DNA from: Rhodocollybia butyracea
Taxonomy: Eukaryota > Basidiomycota > Agaricomycetes > Agaricales > Omphalotaceae
Assembly (NCBI GenBank): GCA_015501585.1
Contig: JADNRY010000217.1
Span: 38,786 to 102,785, forward strand
Direction: 5' to 3'
DNA length: 64,000 nt
Part shown: positions 33,460 through 44,296 of the stretch, piece after piece
How positions within the stretch are numbered: the first letter of the stretch is position 1
Layout: the number at the start of each line of letters is the position of its first letter
Notes under the pieces: generated by a model
What the model was told of the DNA's origin: nothing
Seen by the model: only the letters and a program-made list of their open reading frames with translations
The model's database searches: none
Made by a program: the position numbers and the translations under genes

Positions 33460-34058
33460 ACATAAGAACAAATTGTATGAGCGGAAACTTCTCATAAAGC
33501 GACAAGTCTAACCATCACGTGCCAGCTACTGTACAGTACTTTTTTCTCTTCAAGTTGTTTGGATTTCGTCATCTTGTATATGACACTTGTTAGCGGTATC
33601 GAGACTTTTGTGGTATTGGAGGTATTGGAGCTTGGTGGGTGGGATTCTTAAAGACTGGTATTCCTTGGCTATAGAAGGGCCTCCGAGGTATGTGTTTTGT
33701 CCATCTCAAATTTAATACTAATATCTTCCAGGCTTCTATGGTATAACTCACACAGCAAATACTGTGAAAGCAATAGACATCAAGATACCAGGTTCGTTCT
33801 CAAAAAAAAATTACTCTCTTTGCTTCAGTGTCGCATAATGGTTTACCCCACTTTAGGGAGTCTCAATCTGAGGTCCAGAATCACAGGGATGTGAAACAAG
33901 AGATTTTCTTCAGTGAGAGAGAACTAGGTGTTTTTGTATTGTATCTATACTGACAATCAATTTCAGATGAATGAGATATGGCTCCATAACATCAAACATT
34001 TCACCCAGAGGGGCGATGGCGCAAATTCTGGCAGCGGTTAACATGTTCGACAGTGATA
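33460..34058. other. Intergenic, no gene recognised
   Basis: No ORF, RNA gene or repeat could be supported before the hAT-like target duplication. Confidence 0.4.
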
Positions 34059-34395
34059 GGTATGATTAGGGTCTTAAAGTGCGGTGCGGTTCGGTTTTGT
34101 CAGCCATTTTGGGCATACCAATAACTGCACTGGTGGTATATTTTTTAAATTTCAGCAAACCTTGCACTGAACTGATAAGAACCACCTCACCGGTGCTGGT
34201 TCAGTGCAGTTATGCGGTTTGGCAATAACCCGGTGCAAACTGGTGCGGAACCGGTGAAAACGGCAGTTATACCAGTTTCAAAACATCATATACCCTGTAG
34301 TGTTGCCTAATGAAATAATCTCTACTTATGAACAGTGTATAAAGGTATTCTTACATTAGTATAAAGTAAATTTGATGCGGTCATCAAGATTTTGA

Positions 34396-34459
34396 TTGTA
34401 TACAGCTCACAGGCGCCCAAATCAAATGTGGCACATGGGCGCCTGTGAGCTGTATACAA
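34396..34459. repeat. Central hairpin of the hAT-like MITE (24-bp perfect arms)
   Basis: TTGTATACAGCTCACAGGCG with CCCA forms one arm and its exact complement the other, with a 16-nt loop. The same hairpin type (TTGTAGACAGC) sits at 37288-37351, 48684-48747 and 56929-56983 in other MITEs of this window. Confidence 0.9.
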
Positions 34460-34706
34460 TTAAAAATTTGATTACCAGATCACATCTACTTTACAATACA
34501 TAAATTCAGGCTTGAAAGACACGAGGTTCCATTCAATGTATAACACTCATATCTTATCATATCTTATCTCATCACGTGACTCACCGGATCACCGAAGCTT
34601 ACTGTCACACATTGTGGTAACACATCTTCCTCTTCTTTTACCTTGACCAACAACTTGATGTGATACGGCTTTTTATATGTAATGAAACCTTTCTCTTAAG
34701 TGCTGC

Positions 34707-36310
34707 TTGTCAATACTGCATCTGGACCAGCAACAGTCTGTTCTCCGACAATGGTACACCGGACCATGGATCAATGATTTCCGAGGATTTTACAGTCACT
34801 GGGTGCCTTGGTGCACTGGCTGCAAAGAAGTTGTAATCTGTAGATATGGAGAATCCGTAGAAGTACATGGCGTTTTCTGTCTGTCTGTTGCTTTATCTGT
34901 ACTGACAGATTCCTGGTAGTTTTATGATGTGAAGCTCTGTAAACACGTAGTATAGAAAGAACTTTATGCTCAGATAAACTGTCGGAACGTGCTCAGTGAT
35001 CCAACTTCATGTCTGCACAGGCTGCAGTTGCTTCAGGCAGTACCCTTGTCAATGCGAACATACAGCTCACGCGACAGACCAAACTCCAATATCTCTACCA
35101 GTACCTGCCAATGCTCTTCTTGATTATCCAATGACTGGCGTAGAATCCAACCAACATATTGGCCATCTTCTACATCTTCTGTCCAACCAAGAGAGCAATG
35201 TTCTATCAGAAATTCAGTATTCTTTAGGAAAACCATGCAGCCAATGCTCTCCAGTATACGTCTCAGTAATGGTTGACACAGAAGGACAACAAGTGCCATG
35301 CCTGATGAGATATGCAACCTGTAAGTTCAATATTTAGCATTATCACGAATCTTAACAGATTCATAGGTCAAGGAATTAAACATTGCCCCTTTGTACCGAT
35401 TGAGAAACTATCAAGGAGTCATGCATCTGTTGATGATACCACAATGTCAGTGTATCAGGATCTTGTCAGTCAGAATGTGGAAATAGACCCTCAGCGTGAT
35501 GTATATCTCCGGACACTTGCGTTATTTGCCACTTTTTGTGATTATGACTGTCTTGCTCACTTGTCTGAGATAACACAGCTCAGCCCTCAAGAGTTGCTTC
35601 AGTGTGAAGAAATACATCATGTTCCTCAGAAAGCAATGCGTGGGCATAAGACAAAAACTACATCTTCAGCTCCAAGATGTTCATAGCAATCTTCTCATAC
35701 GGTAAGTCTACCTTGTGTTAGCTTGGCTTGTTATACTCAGCTTATTTGATAGATGCAAGCATTACAATAACAGCAACTCCCGTTATGCAATTCTGTCCAG
35801 CTCGTATGATTGACGCTACTTTTGTGCTCTGTTTTATAATGAAATGGCTGTACTAAGCAACATTGAAAATCATATGAAGGCTCAACACTAAGGACCTTTA
35901 GCCCCTTGTACCACTGTTTGCAACTGTAGCTCTCAGGCTGTAAACTGTGGTATGAATTTTCACATGTATTCCAATTTGATGATGATCTAGAGGACCAGCA
36001 TCGAAAATCCAACGGCACCATGATAATGACCAATTTCATACAAGCAGAATGAAAGAGCAGGATAACAATATATGAACCTTTGATTGTGTATTGTGATAAG
36101 TGTGCAAAGATTCTAATTGTCTGCAGCGGCTCACATTGCCATCCACCTCCTACATGTTATGACTTGATCAATAGTCTCGTCCAAACCTTCACAGTACGTA
36201 ACTCAGCAGTAAAAATGATAAGAGAAATTAATGAGATTATAGAGAAAGCCTTTCCGTTTGTTGAAACCGCTAGGCAAAAAATATATACTCAAACAACTAG
36301 GCTCAAGTAA
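34707..36310 (+). CDS. Unrecognised, possibly spliced Cys-containing gene in the 8.16-kb element (frames not joined)
   Basis: Consecutive plus-strand frames carry protein-like segments: GPWINDFRGFYSHWVPWCTG (34750 region), CTGCSCFRQYPCQCEHTAH and GKPCSQCSPVYVSVMVD (34996-35330). After a plausible 38-bp intron (GTAAGT near 35321 to TTAACAG near 35359) comes FIGQGIKHCPFVPIEKLSRS, extending to LQCEEIHHVPQKAMRG (to 35686). A last frame (36080-36310) has IVYCDKCAKILIVCSGSHCH and a helical tail. Repeated Cys pairs hint at zinc binding. I could not join every exon in frame and recognise no family, so this may be a decayed gene. The minus strand has competing frames at 35033-35317. Confidence 0.3.
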
Positions 36311-36356
36311 AGTTAGTAACTAGTTTGTAATACAAAACTCACAGAAGTTATTATTT

Positions 36357-36566
36357 GGAGATAGCTCGACAAATAATAATATGATTACCCTCAGAGATAG
36401 CTCAACAAGTAATAGGAAGTTGCAACTCGGAGATAGCTCAACAAGTGGCAATTAAAGAAGTATTCACTAGGAGATAGCTCAACAGGTGAATATTAGTGGA
36501 TACAACTTGGAGTTAGCTCAACAAGATGTATAAATGTGTATTTTAGCTTGGAGATAGCTCAACAAG
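36357..36566. repeat. Six spaced copies of GGAGATAGCTCAACAAG
   Basis: The 17-mer occurs at about 36357, 36393, 36429, 36470, 36509 and 36550, every 36-41 bp, with unrelated AT-rich spacers. Most later copies differ by zero or one base, so the words are conserved while the spacers are not. Confidence 0.75.
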
Positions 36567-36699
36567 ATACAATGAGTTGGTCTGGTGATTCACACAAGTG
36601 ATAACAGCAAACAAGTGGGGGTTTGGATTTAAGAAAATAATATGTCTACTGTACATTGGTAAATCTGGCTTCCTTATATACTGTTTAATATGTACTAGT

Positions 36700-36905
36700 T
36701 AGGAAATGCTGCGGAATGACTAGATTTGAGTCATAACTGTGGAAATGCTGTGGATCAGTCAGCATGACTGTGGAATGGTGCAATGACTGTTACTGAGTCA
36801 TTAAGCGGAACTGCAGATGACTGATGTTGAGTCATTCAGTGGAGTCATGGATGACTGATATTGAGTCATTTAGTGGAACCGGAGTTGACTGATAATGAGT
36901 CAATA
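36700..36905. repeat. Five TGAGTCA words in an LTR-like block
   Basis: TGAGTCA recurs five times in about 200 bp, in units like GACTGATATTGAGTCATT. The same motif density occurs in the LTR-like repeats at 22946 and 55596, suggesting a related LTR, but no ends were found. Confidence 0.55.
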
Positions 36906-36970
36906 CTGTGTGGAAGGGTCTTTGCAGCTTCCATGGTAATGTCCAGCATTATCCCAAGTTGTGTTGAGAA

Positions 36971-37631
36971 TAGAGATGTCCACGAGTCCGGATCCAAGTA
37001 TACTTGGATCCGGAGCGCAAGTACTTGTGGCCTAAAAGGCCTGACTCGTGACCCGCAGCTGACTCGTGGGAAACGGGTCACTGACTCGCAAGTATTACTT
37101 GCGGGTCTCACAAGTACTTGTGGATCCGCACACTAATCAAGTAGTTACAGCTATATTCACAAGTATTTACCATTATTTACTTGCATACAGTGATTGTACA
37201 GTGTATAATGCTATTAAAAACCTGTACTTGTTACACTAATTTCATACTATGGTATGAAGTAAAAATGTACTGACAGTTAGGCTTGGATTGTAGACAGCCT
37301 ACGGCGATTGGGCGCTAAAATAAGCGCTCAGTCGCTGTGAGCTGTCTACAACCTCAAACATGTGTGGCAGTACTTGATAAGTACTATAATAAATATGATA
37401 CTATTAATTACTGTAAGTTTTGATCACCAACAACAAATATATGAGTTCATATTGCTTGCACAAGTCACACAAGTACTTGCAAGTCAACCGAAAATTGCAA
37501 ATGTCTGACTTGTGACCCGCGCCTGACCCGTGGGAAACGGATCCTGGGATCCGCGAGTCACATACTTGCGGGTTTTCCCACGGATCTTACCTGTGAGTAC
37601 TTGTGAAGACTTGGACTCGTGGACATCTCTA
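36971..37631. mobile_element. 661-bp hAT-like MITE, 8-bp TSD (7/8)
   Basis: Terminal repeats TAGAGATGTCCACGAGTCC and its inverted counterpart bound the element. GTTGAGAA (36963-36970) and GTTGAGAT (37632-37639) flank it. Subterminal regions are rich in AAGTACTTG words, and a TTGTAGACAGC hairpin (37288-37351) sits at its centre. It lies inside the 8.16-kb element, so it inserted later or moved with it. The copy at 47457-49534 is the same family in inverted orientation. Confidence 0.88.
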
Positions 37632-37639
37632 GTTGAGAT

Positions 37640-38380
37640 TGAGTTGCTTTGTTGCCAGCGGCAGAAGGCATCCTGGTGCTGGCAGCGGAGGCCAGCAGTG
37701 GTGTGCGCGCGCTATTGGCAGAGGAGGGCAGCGGCATGCGGGCGTTTTTGGCGGAGGACGATGGTCGCGTGTAGGCGGCGACAGAAGATGGCAATGGTGG
37801 TGGAAAGCTGCGGGTTGGATGGGCACCAGGAAGAAAGCGCACTGCTGCAGGAGGTGGAGTCCAGATAGGTTTCATCCTCCTCAAGGTCCATGTCATAGTT
37901 GCCTTCCTTGTCAGAAAGCAACTCTTCAAGAGCCAGAGCCAGATCATAAGAAATAGGGCCCTGGATAGGTTGTCCAGGAGAAAGCGAGTACGCACGCGAA
38001 ATTCCTTCCCAGAGCGCACTAGAAAGGCAGTACAGGTTAGTAGGAATGCAATAAAACTAAAGCCACAAGGCATAGAAAGGAGAAGCAAGAAATGGAAGGA
38101 GTATTGTAAGAAAACAAGAGCATCAGACAATCCACCAGGCCGCACAGTAGAGCGCTCAGGGTATGTTTAGAAGCTCTTGCTGCAATATATATATAAGAGG
38201 CTTGAAGAAATAAATGAATAAAAACAAGAACAAGAACAAGAATAAAGGAAGGAAGGACAAGTCAAAAGAGCTCACATCCACTGGCAGGCATGCCTAAAGC
38301 CTCAAGGTGCAGGAATGAGAGTAAAAGCAGAAAGGCCACACCCAAACACATCGAACAAAGCAAAGGTTGGCAGTGTTAAA
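37640..38380. other. Ala/Gly-rich low-complexity region, gene content uncertain
   Basis: Both strands have overlapping frames. A minus-strand segment reads LSDKEGNYDMDLEEDETYLD (near 37900) and resembles an acidic exon, with intron-like sequence beyond it (about 37960-38160). The GC-rich part (37640-37860) codes for low-complexity peptides in several frames. I cannot choose a gene model. Confidence 0.3.
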
Positions 38381-39506
38381 GTGTGTTAAAGAGTAGCGTG
38401 CACACATTGGTCACATGGCACGCATTTGGGCGCTTTGAATCCATTGTTTTCATTTCTACCTCTTATTCCGCTGCCACCGCCATCTCTTACTCAACACTTT
38501 GTTTCTCGGACCACTGGCGTCCAGCTGTCCCAGCTACGTGCATCTATTCCTCATCTATACTTACTCCGCACAGCATCAGTATCTGGCATGCTGAAGTTTG
38601 GTCTGGGGATTTTGGACAAAAAGTGCAGTGGGAGTGGGAGTGGGAGCAGAATGGGAATGAGAGCAGGAACAAAAATGAAGTGAATGAGGTATGTCGTCAA
38701 CAAGAAGATTCTCTTGAATTCCTTTTGGTTACAGCCGCATGGGTTTCCTTGCGCCTGTATCTGCTACCACCGCCATCTCCAACTCACACATTACCTTGAC
38801 TATTGCACCGCCAAATCTTCAATCACGGAGTCCTCCATTGCGAGACTCTTCCACCAGTGCCCCCCCTCCAACTCTGACACCAAACAAATGAAGGGCTCAG
38901 CTGCAAGAACAGAAGTCTTCATTGAACATTGTGATAGCGGTTGCCAGCGGTGTTGATTTATTGCTATCAATTCCTGAGGCAGGCGGCGGAGATGATGAAA
39001 AGCAAAAGCAAAGGAGGGGGAGTGTAGTTTAGTACTGTAATATAACTACTGCAAAAAGTTTCAATAACACCACTATTCTCTTTGAAAACAACCTTACAAT
39101 TCACCATGTATGTTTGAAACAAGCGCATTATGATAGTACTTCAGCTAGCTATAATTAACAAAGTGGTAACAAAAAACACTACCAAAAAATTAGACCTAAT
39201 ACAGCGCTAACAAAAAAGATAGTGCAAGCAAGAAATGACCAGCATAAAACAAGGAACAAGCACAGAAAGAGAAGAAACTGAACAAAAACAGACCAAAAAT
39301 ACACTCAGCACATACTACTACCTACCAGCAAACATGCTCAATTCCCTTTACAATGCGATAGCCGCAGAAGCCACACTGCCATGTGAGGTCAATGAACTCC
39401 TCAAACAGCAACTGTGAGCAGCCGTTTGTATGCAGCAACACTGTACTCAAGCGCTGCACCTGGTCATGAAGCCTTATCAGAGCATCTACATTGTCTACAG
39501 GGATCA
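38381..39506. other. Interior of the 8.16-kb element, no gene recognised
   Basis: A GTGGGAGTGGGAGTGGGAG run lies near 38629. Other frames lack motifs or consistent splice signals. Confidence 0.35.
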
Positions 39507-42170
39507 TCAGCCATACATCAAAGGGAATAACACAGCAAACTTTCCTTCAGTAGCAACCAGTGGAGTAGGAGAAAGAGATAAAGGAAAGCGGAGAGCAATA
39601 GAATCAGAATCTGCAGCAGCCCCACTCTGTGCTTTCACCTCTTCACCTTTTCCATTGTTTAACTTCTTGAACTTTTGAGGACGGTTAGGCAGAATTTTTG
39701 ATGAAGGCTTAATATGTGACATAGAGCTCTGGATGCTATCGGGACTTGCATCTACAGCATTTTCCTCATCATCTGTGCTTTCCCCAGTGAGGTTGATGAA
39801 CAGTCTCTTGACAGGACTTTGAGAAGGGCTCTGAACAAGCACGGGACATTTGGCAGATGGAGTCTGAGTGTAGGGAGCGCGGAAGACAGTGGGAAGAGAT
39901 GGAAGTTTAATGAGATTTGTTGATCAAGAGCTCCCCTCCATCAGGAAAAGGCATTTTTGCCTAGGTGACCCCAGAGTGGCCTAAAGCAAACTAGGTGACC
40001 TATGAATCCTATGGCATCCTAGGAATTTGGGCTCATCCCTTGCCAGTCAAGGCTCTTGAGGATTCCCTAGGCAAGCCTAGGTCTGCCCAGGTTTCCCCAG
40101 GTGCTCCTGGGGAACACCTGGGTAAACCTGGGCAAACCTAGGCTTGCCCTGGGTTTGCCTAGGATACCCTAGGGAATCCTCAAGAGCCTTGACTGGCAAG
40201 GGACGAGCCCAAATTCCTAGGATGCCATAGGATTCATAGGTCACCTAGTTTGCTTTAGGCCACTCTGGGGTCACCTAGGCAAAAACGGCTTTTCCTGATG
40301 TCATCTGTTTTGCAGACTGTAATTTTGTTATCCAAGCTTTCTGAATCAGAAGAATTGGTAAGTTCAAGTATATGAATGACATCGTGGATGGCTGCTGCTG
40401 ATGGCACTGGATTCGCCTTGTACAATGATGAGGTTTCTGGCTTTGATTTCACTACAGGCAATACACCAATAAGGGCTTTGAGATCTGCAAACATTGCCTG
40501 AGGCCTAAGTCGAGGTTGACCTTGACCTTGACCTCTGGGTTGACCTCGACCTCGACCTCTGGGGGCATTGACAATGCGTTTTGAAAATGAAGGGGAGTCC
40601 AACAATGTTCAAACTTGACCTCTGGGGGTGTTGGTGATGCGTTTTGAAGATGAAGGGGAGTCCGACAATGTTTGAACTCGACCTCTGGGGGTGTTGACGA
40701 TGCATTTTGAAGACAAAGGGGAGTCCGACGATGTTTGAGAAGAGCAAAGAAGAGGAACCTCAGAAGGCCTAGCCAAAACAGATGTAATTGAATGTAAAAG
40801 ATCAACCATAAAGGCATTGTCATCTAACCGCTGAATGAGAAAAAGTAACATTCGATACAAAGATGCACTTACTGGTGCGTTCATAAATGCCAATGAGCAT
40901 ATCTCTCTCATGCCTCCGGAAGATGGTATTGAGTATTACTGTTGAAGTGCAGTAGTAGTATAAGTCAGTAATATACAAGAAATCAACTCACTCCAATAGC
41001 CACATTTCTTTGTACATCTACACACAAACGCAGGAGATCCAACAATAGAATCTTTTTTCGATGCTTTGATTATGAAGAATTTCATCAGACTTCCTCCAAA
41101 GCACACAGGGTAATTAAACCCATTCTGAAGATGTGTGCCAGCATGAAGAGCTTCCTCAAAGTCATTGGGCATGACTGGGTCAGCATAATGGACCTCACTG
41201 CCATCAGCGTTGGCCTGCGTAATTCAATTGGCAGGCCTACAGAAAAATCAGAAAAAGATATTAACAAAAGTCAGGTAATACCATCGCCAGACATTGACTT
41301 GCTTAATATTTAAGCTTTGACAACCGCATATACCTTGTGAAATTACATGCTTGGCTTGGAGGCGCTCTTCTGCAGCCCTAAAAACAAAGGAAAAAATCCT
41401 CAGTAAAGTGGGAAGAAAGGAGATAAAAATCCATACCAACCAATTGCTTGGAACTCCTCGTTCCATTCATTTGTGGCAGTAGACGCTGATGTCAATGGAC
41501 TTTGAGATGCCAGAACTGCAGCGGCAACATCCTGGATTGACGACATCTGGGAGGATCCTGTTCCAGCTGGTACAGCATGTTTACTACCCAAATCAGCACC
41601 AGATGTACCCCAGCCTGTCATTGGAGAGAACTTCTTTTCTGGCATATACAAAGGATCAGAGACAGCCCTGACAATCGTAGGCGTATCAGGTAACTGAGAA
41701 GAAGTATAAACTGGTGCTGATATTGATCTAACAGGGGACAACAAAACAGGCCTCCACGAAAGAGCAAATTTAGGCCTTGGCCTAAGAGGCGACCCTGTCG
41801 AGAACAGTTCCGGCGCAGAAGGAAGAACAGTTGCTGGCCCAGGATTTTTCGGTTCAACAGGCGGTAAACGCCATTTTGGTGGGGTTGACAAGCCAACTGG
41901 GGACTTGCCAGGAGATGAATCGCTTGACAACAGTGTAAGCGCAGACAGTGTGGAGAGGCAAAAGGCTTCTCCTGAGCTCAAGGGTTTGTTGGGAATTTCT
42001 GTATCTGCTGCTTCTGGTATTGCGGAAAGCGCTGGTGCTGGTGCTGCAATCATGCAAAATCCGTGACTATGGCAGCCAGCAGATGGGCGACCTCGAGAGC
42101 GGCTACGTGGACAGTTACTTGGCCCAGTGGGTGAAGGCGAACAAGACTGACTGCGCATCTGAGCAACCAT
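39507..42170 (-). CDS. Unrecognised multi-exon gene of the 8.16-kb element, interrupted by a foldback
   Basis: The ATG at 42170 (TTTAAATA box about 45 bp upstream) opens a 245-codon Ser/Pro-rich exon ending FQAIGW. A canonical intron (GTATGG, branch-like TTACTGA, TTTTTAG, about 41379-41437) joins AAEERLQAKHVISQ. After a second intron, PNDFEEALHAGTHLQNGFNY, FGGSLMKFFIIKAS and FVCRCTKKCGYW form a compact, possibly zinc-binding core. Introns (GTGAGT, GTAAGT donors) lead to RLDDNAFMVDLLHSI, then four tandem 21-residue repeats of type SDSPSSSKRITNTPRG. Arg/Gly-rich sequence follows, then, across the foldback at 39939-40300, a Ser-rich tail (KRLFINLTGESTDDEE) ending at 39507. One internal junction (near 40935-40985) does not keep frame in my reading. 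Well-formed splice sites argue for a once real gene; function unknown. Confidence 0.45.
39939..40300. mobile_element. CCTAGG-rich foldback element (copy 2)
   Basis: 362-bp palindrome with the same termini (CATCAGGAAAAG...TTTTCCTGATG) and arms as the copy at 7285-7657. It sits within the minus-strand gene above, adding a stop to the reading (KTDD then foldback codons). Confidence 0.88.
40556..40740 (-). repeat. 63-bp coding minisatellite
   Basis: TCTGGGGGTGTTG-type words at 40558, 40621 and 40684 define 63-bp units (21 codons), in frame with the minus-strand gene and encoding SDSP-SSKR-NTPRG repeats. Unit length divisible by three and conserved frame support coding status. Confidence 0.75.
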
Positions 42171-42904
42171 GATTGAAAGGATCTCTAACTCAAAACTTCT
42201 CCCCCGTGTCTGTATTTAAATGAGCAAAACAATGCGTAAACTTTTGACAGTACTTACCTGCAAGATAGTTCTGGCCAGAACCAAGACTCCGCGATTCCTA
42301 GCTCGGGCATCTTGCAGGAAAACATAATGAATTAAGCTATAATAGGTCTTGAGCAACAGAGAACATTATACCTACCCATTTTCCAGGTAATGAAATGCAC
42401 TGGCCCTCTGCCCAGTGGCCCTCTAACTGGTTCCAAAGTGCGGCGTTTCAAGTCAAGTATGAGATAATGGGAGCCTGATTTCTGCCTGGTGGAATAAGCG
42501 GTCAAATTAATGTTGAACACCGAGGAGATGCAAAGAAACAATGAAGAAGCGCAGGGAATTGAATCTGTGGTATTGTGATGTGATAATTAGGAGTGACTTA
42601 AAGTGACAAAAGTCACTGAATCTCCGGCCGGATTTCGGAGATCACATGACGAGATAAGATTTGATTAGATACCAGTGTTATACATTGAACTATGACTCGA
42701 AAAACACAGTTAATAAATTATTTTCATTATGTAAATTGCACCGGTTACCACCGGTTTTGATCAATTATGCAAATTCTTCAATTTCCAAGAACCGCAAACC
42801 GCTGCACTGGTGCAACCTTTATTTACCCTCACCGCGGTTCAGTGCAGTGCAGTTGTCAGTTATCCAATGGTTTGTGCACCACACTTTAAAACCCTAGGTA
42901 TGAT

Positions 42905-43360
42905 AAACATCCAACTAGGTTCATTGTGTTAAATTTTTTTTGGCGCCTCTACTAATTCCACATGTTGATTATTCCTGTTCAGTGTTGCGTCACAGCGGTG
43001 AACTCGATTTCATTTTTGGAGGTAGATGAGGGCTTTCTTGGGTAGTAGGAGGGTATGTAGGAGGGGTAGGAGGGTATGGGTTCTCATATTACAGTATTAC
43101 TGTTGCTATTACATCGCAAATAAATATGTTCTACTCATATATGGATTTCAGTGTGAATTACTAGATACCAAGATTGCTATTACTAGCAATGTAGTAGACC
43201 AATGTGGGAATAGTATTGCGTGGGAGGTGTAGGTGTGGTAGGTGTAGGTGTGGTAGGTGTGGGAGCTCGAAATTGCTAGTGTGGCTTTACGCATGTGCCT
43301 TGTATCGACACACCCATTTGTGGGAAGTGGGAGGGTGCGGGTCTTGTAGGCCTACACTCT
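42905..43360. repeat. G/T-rich minisatellites (GGTAGTAGGAGGGTA and GGTAGGTGTAGGTGT)
   Basis: Two short arrays, about 43038-43080 and 43217-43265, the latter with 12-bp GTGTAGGTGTGG units. No gene seen. Confidence 0.7.
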
Positions 43361-43394
43361 CCCACAGGGTTGTGAAACTGCTGATGTTTTGATG

Positions 43395-43540
43395 TACTTT
43401 TTCCATTTAGTCAAGTTACTTTCAAGTTACTTGATTTTCCCATACTTGACAGGTACTTGATGCCGGTACTTCGGCGCACTTGATGTACTTGTAGGTACTT
43501 GAAGCCGATACCTCGGCACACTTGACATACTTGACAGCAT
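43395..43540. repeat. TACTTGA-rich segment, diverged MITE remnant
   Basis: Dense ACTTGA/GTACTTG words like those of the hAT-like MITEs, but without TAGAGATGTCC ends. The remainder to 43982 has no feature. Confidence 0.4.
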
Positions 43541-43982
43541 AAATTACGGCATTTACATCTCGGTTTGACCATTTGAAAACTCATTTTTAAGTACAATGAA
43601 CAACAAATCAAGTTGGTAGTGATATGCAGGATGACTGTATGCATATTTTACTAGTAATCGCAGGGTGCGGCAAAGTAGTTAACTATACGGTAATGTTAAA
43701 TAGCCACCCCCGTCTTTGTGGCATATATTTGAGTTTGAAAAGCTCAGGTCTCGAGTCTTGACACTATAATGACCATATAAAATGGTCATAATACAGTCAT
43801 GTTATTGGTGAAGGTTAGACCTTGTGTGTCTAGCAATATGGAATCATGTGAATGTTGCCAAAGCTAAATCTTAAACCAATATTAAACCCTCAACTGAACC
43901 CTATCGGAGAACACCACCTAATAACTCTTTACACACATAATGTTATGCTAGTTGGACAATGTTATACTTCAAAATTGCTTGG

Positions 43983-44288
43983 TAAGGATGGACAAGAGTC
44001 CAGTTCCTTACAGGTGATCCGCAGATTCAACCCGTGAGAATACCCGTCCGACCCGGATCCGCCGGATCCAGGTACCCATTCCCATGGGTCCAGGTCAGTC
44101 ACAGGTCATCCTTTGGGGAATTCCAGACCTTGCAAAGTACATATTATGTACAAATACCCACAGATTGACCTGCATGACCCGGATCCGGCGGATCCAGGTA
44201 CCCTTTTCCCACGAGTCAGGATTATTTTCCGCCGGTACCCGCACGGTGGATCCGGGTTGTCCGGGACCTGGACTCGTGTCCATCTCTA
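43983..44288. mobile_element. 306-bp hAT-like MITE, exact 8-bp TSD
   Basis: TAAGGATGGACAAGAGTCCAG-type left end pairs with the inverted CTGGACTCGTGTCCATCTCTA-type right end. TTGCTTGG is duplicated exactly at 43975-43982 and 44289-44296. The interior has repeated CCGGATCCGG/GGATCCAGGTACCC words. It is a shorter relative of the 661-684 bp MITEs and lacks the central hairpin. Confidence 0.9.
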
Positions 44289-44296
44289 TTGCTTGG

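Larger units (their letters stand above)
34532..42689. mobile_element. About 8.16-kb element with terminal inverted repeats, unknown family
   Basis: The left end TTCAATGTATAACACT continues with TATCTTATCA and ATCTTATCTC. The right end, inverted, starts with the same 16 bases and continues TATCTAATCA, ATCTTATCTC, giving about 44 matches in 50. The segment interrupts the palindromic MITE exactly between its two mirror halves, so it is an insertion. It holds Cys-containing frames on the plus strand (34707-36310), an LTR-like/repeat block (36357-36905), a younger MITE (36971-37631), and a multi-exon gene on the minus strand (39507-42170) itself hit by a foldback element. No hAT, KDZ, Plavaka or retroelement enzyme motif was recognised. 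No target duplication was obvious, so boundaries may be off by several bases. Confidence 0.6.
34067..42896. mobile_element. Palindromic hAT-like MITE with 8-bp TSD, split by a large insertion
   Basis: GGTATGAT flanks both sides exactly (34059-34066 and 42897-42904). Terminal repeats TAGGGTCTTAAAGTG (left) and TAGGGTTTTAAAGTG (right, inverted) match at 14 of 15 positions, and CGGTTCAGTGCAG-type subterminal words occur near both ends. The left part continues to a perfect hairpin at 34396-34459, beyond which its sequence mirrors itself (AAATTTGAT...CTTTAC), until about 34531. The remaining mirror half resumes at about 42690. The original MITE was therefore roughly 670 bp with a central hairpin. 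hAT elements make 8-bp duplications, which is the basis of the family call. Confidence 0.8.

Noticed and set aside
36357..36566. CRISPR array.
   Set aside because: Host is a fungus, the spacers are short and irregular, repeats are degenerate, and no cas-like genes exist.
37558..38145. 195-codon minus-strand ORF as a membrane protein.
   Set aside because: Hydrophobic and Ala-rich parts come from low-complexity DNA and apparent intron sequence; the opposite strand is equally open.
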